From Tubiluchus corallicola (Eukaryota > Priapulida > Priapulimorpha > Priapulimorphida > Tubiluchidae), in the NCBI GenBank assembly GCA_030141605.1, contig JAQGDQ010001266.1:1-51076 (forward strand): 51,076 nt of DNA. The letters run 5' to 3'. Positions 44,370 through 51,076 of the stretch are shown one piece after another. Within the stretch, counting starts at the first letter, position 1; the number at the start of each line of letters is the position of its first letter. The position numbers were made by a program, and so were the translations under genes. The notes under the pieces were generated by a model that was not told the origin of the DNA, made no database searches, and was given only the letters and a program-made list of their open reading frames with translations.

Positions 44370-47225
44370 TATCCTGACACCTACAGCGTGTTTATTAAGT
44401 TAAGAGATAGTTTTGCCTCTAAACGCGGGGAAACTTTACTTCCCTTTAACTACAGTTAGTACATATTAAGTTTAGAGATAGCTTTGCCTCTAAACGCGGG
44501 GAAACTAACTTTCCTTTAACTACAGTTAGTACATATTAAGTTTAGAGATGGCTTTACCTCTTAACCTGGGGTAAACTTTACTTCCCTTTAACTACAGTTT
44601 GTACATATTAAGTTTAGAGACAGCGTTGCCTCTAAACGTGGTGAAAACTTTACTTCCCGTTAACTACAGTTTGTACATATTAAGTTTAGAGATAGCTTTG
44701 CCTCTAAACGTGGGGAAGACTTTACTTCCCGTTAACTACAGTTAGTACATATTAAGTTTAGAGACAGCTTTGCCTCTAAACGTGGGGAAAACTTTACTTC
44801 CCTTTAACTACAGTTTGTACATATTAAGTTTAGAGACAGCGTTGCCTCTAAACGTGGTGAAAACTTTACTTCCCGTTAACTACAGTTAGTACATATTAAG
44901 TTTAGAGATAGCTTTGCCTCTAAACGTGGTGAAAACTTTACTTCCCTTTAACTACAGTTAGTACATATTAAGTTTAGAGACAGCTTTGTCTCTAAACGTG
45001 GTGAAAACTTTACTTCCGTTTAACTACAGTTAGTGCATATTAAGTTTAGAGATCGCTTTTTTCTAAACGTGGTGAAAACTTTACTTCCCTTTAACTACAG
45101 TTAGTACATATTAAGTTTAGAGACAGCTTTGTCTCTAAACGTGGGAAAACTTTACTTCCCTTTAACTACAGTTAGTACATATTAAGTTTAGAGATGACTT
45201 TACCTCTTAACCTGGGGTAAACTTTACTTCCCTTTAACTACAGTTAGTACATATTAAGTTTAGAGATGGCTTTACCTCTTAACCTGGGGTAAACTTTACT
45301 TCCCTTTAACTACAGTTTGTACATATTAAGTTTAGAGATAGCTTTGCCTCTAAACGTGGGGAAAACTTTACTTCCCTTTAACTACAGTTAGTACATATTA
45401 AGTTTAGAGACAGCTTTGCCTCTAAACGTGGGGAAAACTTTACTTCCCTTTAACTACAGTTTGTACATATTAAGTTTAGAGATAGCTTTGCCTCTAAACG
45501 TGGGGAAAACTTTACTTCCCTTTAACTACAGTTAGTACATATTAAGTTTAGAGATAGTTTTGCCTCTAAACGTGGGGAAAACTAACTTCCCTTTAACTAC
45601 AGTTAGTACATATTAAGTTTAGAGATAGTTTTGCCTCTAAACGTGGGAAAACTAACTTCCCTTTAACTACAGTTAGTACATATTAAGTTTAGAGATAGCT
45701 TTGCCTCTAAACGTGGGGAAAACTTTACTTCCCTTTAACTACAGTTAGTACATATTAAGTTTAGAGATAGCTTTGTCTCTAAACGTGGTGAAAACTTTAC
45801 TTCACTTTAACTACAGTTAGTACATATTAAGTTTAGAGACAGCTTTGTCTCTAAACGTGGTGAAAACTTTACTTCCCTTTAACTACAGTTAGTACATATT
45901 AAGTTTAGAGATAGCTTTGTCTCTAAACGTGGTGAAAACTTTACTTCCCTTTAACTACAGTTAGTACATATTAAGTTTAGAGATAGCTTTGCCTCTAAAC
46001 GTGGGGAAAACTAACTTCCCTTTAACTACAGTTAGTACATATTAAGTTTAGAGATAGCTTTGCCTCTTAACCTGGGGTAAACTTTACTTCCCTTTAACTA
46101 CAGTTTGTACATATTAAGTTTAGAGATAGTTTTGCCTCTAAACGTGGGAAAACTAACTTCCCGTTAACTACAGTTAGTACATATTAAGTTTAGAGATAGC
46201 TTTGCCTCTAAACGTGGGAAAACTTACTTCCCTTTAACTACAGTTAGTACATATTAAGTTTAGAGACAGCTTTGCCTCTAAACGTGGGGAAAACTTACTT
46301 CCCTTTAACTACAGTTAGTACATATTAAGTTTAGAGATAGCTTTGCCTCTAAACGTGGTGAAAACTTTACTTCCCTTTAACTACAGTTAGTACATATTAA
46401 GTTTAGAGATCGCTTTGCCTCTAAACGTGGTGAAAACTTTACTTCACTTTAACTACAGTTAGTACATATTAAGTTTAGAGACAGCTTTGTCTCTAAACGT
46501 GGGGAAAACTTTATTTCTCTTTAACTACAGTTAGTACATATTAAGTTTAGAGATAGCGTTGCCTCTAAACGTGGTGAAAACTTTACTTCACTTTAACTAC
46601 AGTTAGTACATATTAAGTTTAGAGATAGCTTTGCCTCTAAACGTGGGAAAACTTTATTTCTCTTTAACTACAGTTAGTACATATTAAGTTTCGAGATAGC
46701 TTTGCCTCTTTATGTGTGGAAAACTTTACTTCCCTTTAACTACAGTTAGTACATATTAAGTTTAGAGATAGTTTTGCCTCTAAACGTGGGGAAAACTAAC
46801 TTCCCTTTAACTACAGTTTGTACATATTAAGTTTAGAGATAGCTTTGCCTCTACACGTGGAGAAAACTTTACTTCCCTTTAACTACAGTTAGTACATATT
46901 AAGTTTAGAGATAGCTTTGCCTCTAAACGTGGGGAAAACTTTACTTCCCTTTAACTACAGTTAGTACATATTAAGTTTAGAGATAGCTTTGCCTCTAAAC
47001 GTGGGGAAAACTTTACTTCCCTTTAACTACAGTTAGTACATATTAAGTTTAGAGATAGCTTTGCCTCTAAACGTGGGGAAAACTAACTTCCCTTTAACTA
47101 CAGTTAGTACATATTAAGTTTAGAGATAGCTTTGCCTCTACACGTGGAGAAAACTTTACTGCCCTTTAACTACAGTTAGTACATATTAAGTTTAGAGATA
47201 GCTTTGCCTCTAAACGTGGGGAAAG
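44370..47225. repeat. About 72-bp tandem array with an internal hairpin
   Basis: About 39 copies of ctttaactacagttagtaca plus tattaagtttagagatagct plus ttgcctctaaacgtggggaa plus aactttacttcc. Each unit contains the inverted pair gtttagag/ctctaaac (8 bp) around a 10-nt loop. The loop varies (atagcttt, acagcttt, atcgcttt) while the stem is well kept. A subset has the arm changed to ctcttaacctgggg. Confidence 0.95.
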
Positions 47226-47328
47226 ACCTCCCCGTCAACTTTCTCAACGAGTTATTTCCTACCCTGGACATTATACTAGGTCTCTTCAGTAAACAATTAC
47301 AAGGTTAATGATGCAATAAGACAGTTTC

Positions 47329-47415
<87 letters not shown>

Positions 47416-47416
47416 A
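47329..47416. repeat. TA/CA dinucleotide microsatellite
   Basis: (TA)n, (CA)n about 25 copies, (TA)n. Confidence 0.95.
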
Positions 47417-49215
47417 ATACTTGCACAATAAATCTACAGAAGTAATTATGTACTTTTTCTTTAAGTACTTCGTACAGTTATTTATACAGACAAAATATTA
47501 ATTTGCTTATTTCAGAAATGAGTTTCCGAAATGTACATTGTTGAATCTTGTTGAATATAGCGCACTATATCCTTTAAAATCTCAACATGTTGAACAATAA
47601 AATTCACTTGAAATCCATAGGAAACATAAAATTTAAAAGACATTAAAAGTAAAAAAAATTTATCATAAGAAGTGCAATTTAAACAAATGTGTTTTAAGAT
47701 GTTGTTGAAACAATCAAATGAATTTGCAGAACTCTAGGTTTTAGTTTTCGTAATGAGAAGCGCAGTAGAGTTTTGAATTATTGAAGTTTGCGATCTTCAT
47801 GTACAGGGAGTCCAAAAAGTAAAATATTGCAATAATCAAGTTTGGACGTTATGCAGGCATGTATGAGTTTTTCAGTTGTTTGGTGGTCGAGAATATGTCT
47901 GATTTTTCCAATTTTCCACAAATCCAATGATGCTGACCGACTAATGTTTGCTAGATGGTTTGAGATAATACAAAAAGTGTCAAAAGTTACTACAAGATTT
48001 TTGCAGTTTCTGGAGGATTGATACTGACGTCACAAATCTCTACAAAGTAGGGAGGGAAGCTCCCTGAAATTTAGTCTGTTTATGAACTGATTATGTTTTG
48101 ACATTGTGTAAGGTGAGTTTATTGAGTTTAATGTAATTTTGTTTAGTAATGGTGTGTACCTCATAATTTCGAAGCATTGAAGTTCATCCAAGACAGCAAG
48201 TTTAGCTGTGTCACTTGAACGAAGGTCAAGGTCAAAGTGAGAAAATCACAAAATGGCGATTTGTGTAGTTTGTATTTTGTTTTAGCAGTACTTGCAAATG
48301 TCGTCAGCAAATGTCACATAAAGATCAGTTTGGGCAAAAGCTTTTTTGAATTATATGCACCAAAGTACGGAAAGTATAATAGCAGTGGCGGCTCGTGTAT
48401 AGATATATAGAAATACAGCGCCCCCTGTATTCACTCAATATTATGGATAATATTCAATATAATAAGTCTTTTTTCTTTAGTTCTTTCTTTATACTTGTAT
48501 GAAACCAGAGCACGTGAGGGTAGTACTGTTTGCTTCACAGCCCAGCACTGTGCGCTCCAGCAATGTGGTGTTTGGCTGTTGTGCGCATGCGGCCATGCTC
48601 ACATGTCTGAGCCCAGGTGGAGAAAGTACTGTCTCTCACATAGTTTGTTGTTAGTTGTCAAGTGCTTACTGTGTATGGATCAAGCTTGAACTGTGACAAT
48701 TTAGGCTATTAGTAAGAAAGAAATATTTTTTGTTTAAGATTTTATCGAGTTTATGTATAAGCTTTCACGTGTTTGTTTGTTTAAAATTACAACATTAACT
48801 TTACGTAATTATGTTTGTTTCATTTTACACAGTATTAAAACAATGGCTAAAAGTTTTCTGAAGCAGCACCGCCAGTAATTTTAGCCTTTGAACCGGCACT
48901 GTATAATAATGCCAATATTTAGATCATCAATTCAATTATCATAGAACCCGTAAGTCGATTCTAATATAAAACGTTTTATTTACTTTATCCAAAGCTTATG
49001 ATAATTCCTCAGGAATATCACGTCAACCTATAGACAATGTATGTGCAAAATAAATTTACATAATATTATCAACATTTGCATAGTATGAACAAACTAACTC
49101 AACTACTACTAAATTTTCATATACAACACTATGTACAAAATAACTTGTTCAAGATGTATGTGTTTATAGGTGTGAAAGACCCGACATTACTCAGAAGTTA
49201 CACGCAAATTGCCTG
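47417..49215. other. Gene-free; LINE-like fragment near 47790
   Basis: At 47790-47880 the text catgtacagggagtccaaaa, attgcaataatcaagtttgg and gcatgtatgagtttttcagt resembles a widespread interspersed animal repeat seen around LINE sequences. I cannot name it from sequence alone. A TGACGTCA word is at 48025-48032. No exon seen. Confidence 0.35.
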
Positions 49216-49221
49216 TTTATT
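49216..49221 (-). promoter_or_regulatory. Polyadenylation hexamer AATAAA for secreted protein 3
   Basis: Minus-strand AATAAA about 150 nt past the stop codon at 49370-49372. Confidence 0.45.
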
Positions 49222-49369
49222 TTACAAAAACTTATCCAGATCTAATTGGTTGTGCTTGTCCACATCCTTGAATCGGACATCATCTTATTTCTAATGTCTA
49301 ATATCCTCATGCCTTTGTATAGAGAATTGGTTACCAGTTTTCCCAGTATTATGATTGCTGACTGAATAT

Positions 49370-49975
49370 CTAATGCTGTGGAATGTCGAAGTGTGTCGGT
49401 CCCCAATATGGATCGAATGCTGGTCGTCCATGAGGTGGAATTCGGGCTGGACTCTTATAGTAAGGCTGTCCATAGTATCCGACTTCTGGATCGTCAATCC
49501 AGATGACTTTGTTGTTGTTGTAGTTGCCATAGTAACCGATTCCGTAAGAAGTAATGGGTTTCAAGCCGTAGCCTTCGGTGGTTCCGTAGTATTCTGTGGT
49601 TCCATAACCTGCCGTTGTAGTGTCGTAACCTGAAGAACCGTAGCCTTCGTCGGACAGGTAATCAACTTGAGATCCGTAACCTGATCTTGATCTTGAACCC
49701 GAACCTCTCCGAGAGCCGTAACCATTTCCACCCCCTCCTTTTGAACCGTAACCACTTCCACCACCACCACCACCCCCTCTTCTTGAACCGTAACCACCAC
49801 CACCACTACCACCCCCAAATGGTACACCGTAACCGCCTCCGCCACCACCACCCCCTCTTTTTGAACCGTAACCACCACCGCCGCCACTACCACCCCCTCT
49901 TGGTGAACCGTAACCGCCTCCGCCTGTTCTTGAACCGTAACCGCCTCCTCGTCCACGGTTTGAAGCCTCAGAACA
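49370..49975 (-). CDS. Gly/Tyr-rich secreted protein 3, main exon
   Basis: A 201-codon minus-strand exon after an acceptor (tttttacaactttgcag). It starts CSEASNRGRGGGYG, where CSEA looks like the end of a signal peptide. Residues about 8-95 are GYGS repeats spaced by poly-Gly and Arg/Lys. Residues about 96-140 are GY-, Thr- and Glu-rich (GYGTTEYYGTTEGYG). The last 60 are non-repetitive: KVIWIDDPEVGYYGQPYYKS, then PARIPPHGRPAFDPYWGPTH and FDIPQH. The tail matches secreted protein 2. Exon 1 is not visible before the right edge. Reading without splicing starts at ATG 50011 and adds MYVKNGIFTTLQ, a weak signal, with a TATAAAAG about 135 nt upstream, so an unspliced gene is a less likely alternative. 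Such composition is common in shell, byssus or cuticle matrix proteins (inference). Confidence 0.78.
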   Translation of the reverse strand, partial: CSEASNRGRGGGYGSRTGGGGYGSPRGGGSGGGGGYGSKRGGGGGGGGYGVPFGGGSGGGGYGSRRGGGGGGGSGYGSKGGGGNGYGSRRGSGSRSRSGYGSQVDYLSDEGYGSSGYDTTTAGYGTTEYYGTTEGYGLKPITSYGIGYYGNYNNNKVIWIDDPEVGYYGQPYYKSPARIPPHGRPAFDPYWGPTHFDIPQH

Positions 49976-50420
49976 CTGCAAAGTTGTAAAAATTCCATTT
50001 TTGACATACATCTTTGTTAAGCTATTGTTAATTGTAGACTTTCACCTTAGCTTTAGGCAAACTACACAGTTGAATAATATATACATTTCGTACACTTATA
50101 ACCTATAATACTTTACCTTCATATATTTTTAACCTACATAAGCTTTGCTTTTATATACGAGACGCCAATAATTAAAGTGAAAGTACACAAATTAGAATGT
50201 CAACTTCAAAAGTACATGGCTCATTTTATGGAGCGCATTTTATAAGTTAGGTAGTCTGTCTTGTATCAAAAATTTGTAAAGTTACACTGTAAGCCTGTAT
50301 CGTTATCATTCTAAATTGCTTGAAACACGTCGTATATAAATAATTAGATTATGATTGTCATTGCAAGGGTTTATAAACTCTGGCAGTCATAGTCATAATC
50401 TAATATGCTCCTGTTACTGC
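49976..50420 (-). promoter_or_regulatory. Upstream or intronic region of secreted protein 3; TATA-like word
   Basis: On the minus strand ctcgtatataaaagcaaagc lies at about 50134-50153. If it is a promoter, transcription would start near 50115 and support the single-exon model of the gene; if not, the region is intron. No signal-peptide exon with a donor was found between 50011 and the window end. Confidence 0.3.
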
Positions 50421-50424
50421 TGCT

Positions 50425-50848
<424 letters not shown>

Positions 50849-51076
50849 TTAGGCATTATGTGTATATTGTAATGTACTTTGGTAATCGTGTCGTGTCTAT
50901 GTATAATATTGTGAACGTATTGTATCTACGTATATAATTGCTTTTAATTTTAATTTTTACACGCTAATAGTTTTGTAGTTGCCTTTAACAGTGTTTTAGT
51001 ATTGAAAATATTTTTAACACTGAGGATTGTAATTTTATTGTAATCTATTTTATTGCAAGTAAAATAAAGTATATGT
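50849..51076. other. AT-rich window end
   Basis: T-rich sequence ending in aataaag; could be the 3' end of a plus-strand transcript or retroelement. Nothing firm. Confidence 0.3.

Noticed and set aside
44370-47225. Array of small structured RNA genes
   Set aside because: The hairpin is short and there are no promoter boxes or terminator runs per unit; a satellite is the simpler reading.

Overview
This window is animal (metazoan) nuclear DNA: AT-rich, spliced, with no bacterial-style operons and dominated by repeats. The source looks like a marine invertebrate, but nothing in the sequence fixes the phylum. Almost all long open frames are by-products of microsatellites or minisatellites whose unit length is a multiple of three. 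The real genes are made of short exons that had to be found by reading splice sites.

Supported gene content, mostly on the minus strand: (1) one Polo-like kinase 4 exon at 1144-1258; (2) the signal-peptide and B-chain exon of an insulin-like peptide at 8986-9151, ending in the phase-1 donor expected for insulin genes; (3) a complete two-exon gene for a small secreted protein (exon 1 at 19949-19990, exon 2 at 17143-17382); (4) the terminal exon of a fatty-acid amide hydrolase-like amidase at 34174-34293; (5) a second complete two-exon secreted protein (exon 1 at 41620-41673, exon 2 at 39284-39538); (6) a third, Gly/Tyr-rich secreted protein exon at 49370-49975. Items 3, 5 and 6 share layout (same strand, signal peptide split by a phase-0 intron) and, for 5 and 6, a Cys-free tail with GYYG and GRPAF motifs. 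I infer a small family of secreted, possibly matrix-type, proteins. Weaker plus-strand exons lie at 91-299 with 358-419 and at 15869-16001.

Repeat layout: 2091-7110 is a roughly 5-kb imperfect palindrome carrying LINE fragments tail to tail, with mirrored TCA/TTATCA microsatellites at its centre. From 7.7 to 30 kb there are many copies of four non-autonomous repeat families (called A to D here), several as inverted pairs, plus a clean piggyBac-type element flanked by TTAA and two tRNA-derived fragments. Large arrays are a 21-bp minisatellite inside the intron of the first secreted-protein gene (17.7-19.5 kb), a 42-bp array inside an inverted-repeat element (27.3-28.7 kb), a 109-bp array that copies the 3' splice site of the amidase terminal exon (34.3-35.6 kb) and is interrupted by a hAT-like element, a 53-bp array starting about 35 bp past a stop codon (37.6-39.2 kb), and a roughly 72-bp hairpin-bearing array (44.4-47.2 kb).

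No pathway links these genes. The strongest leads are the secreted-protein cluster, the row of decoy splice acceptors in front of the amidase terminal exon, the insulin B-chain exon with no visible A chain, and the strong excess of the 8-mer TGACGTCA, partly carried by the dispersed repeats.
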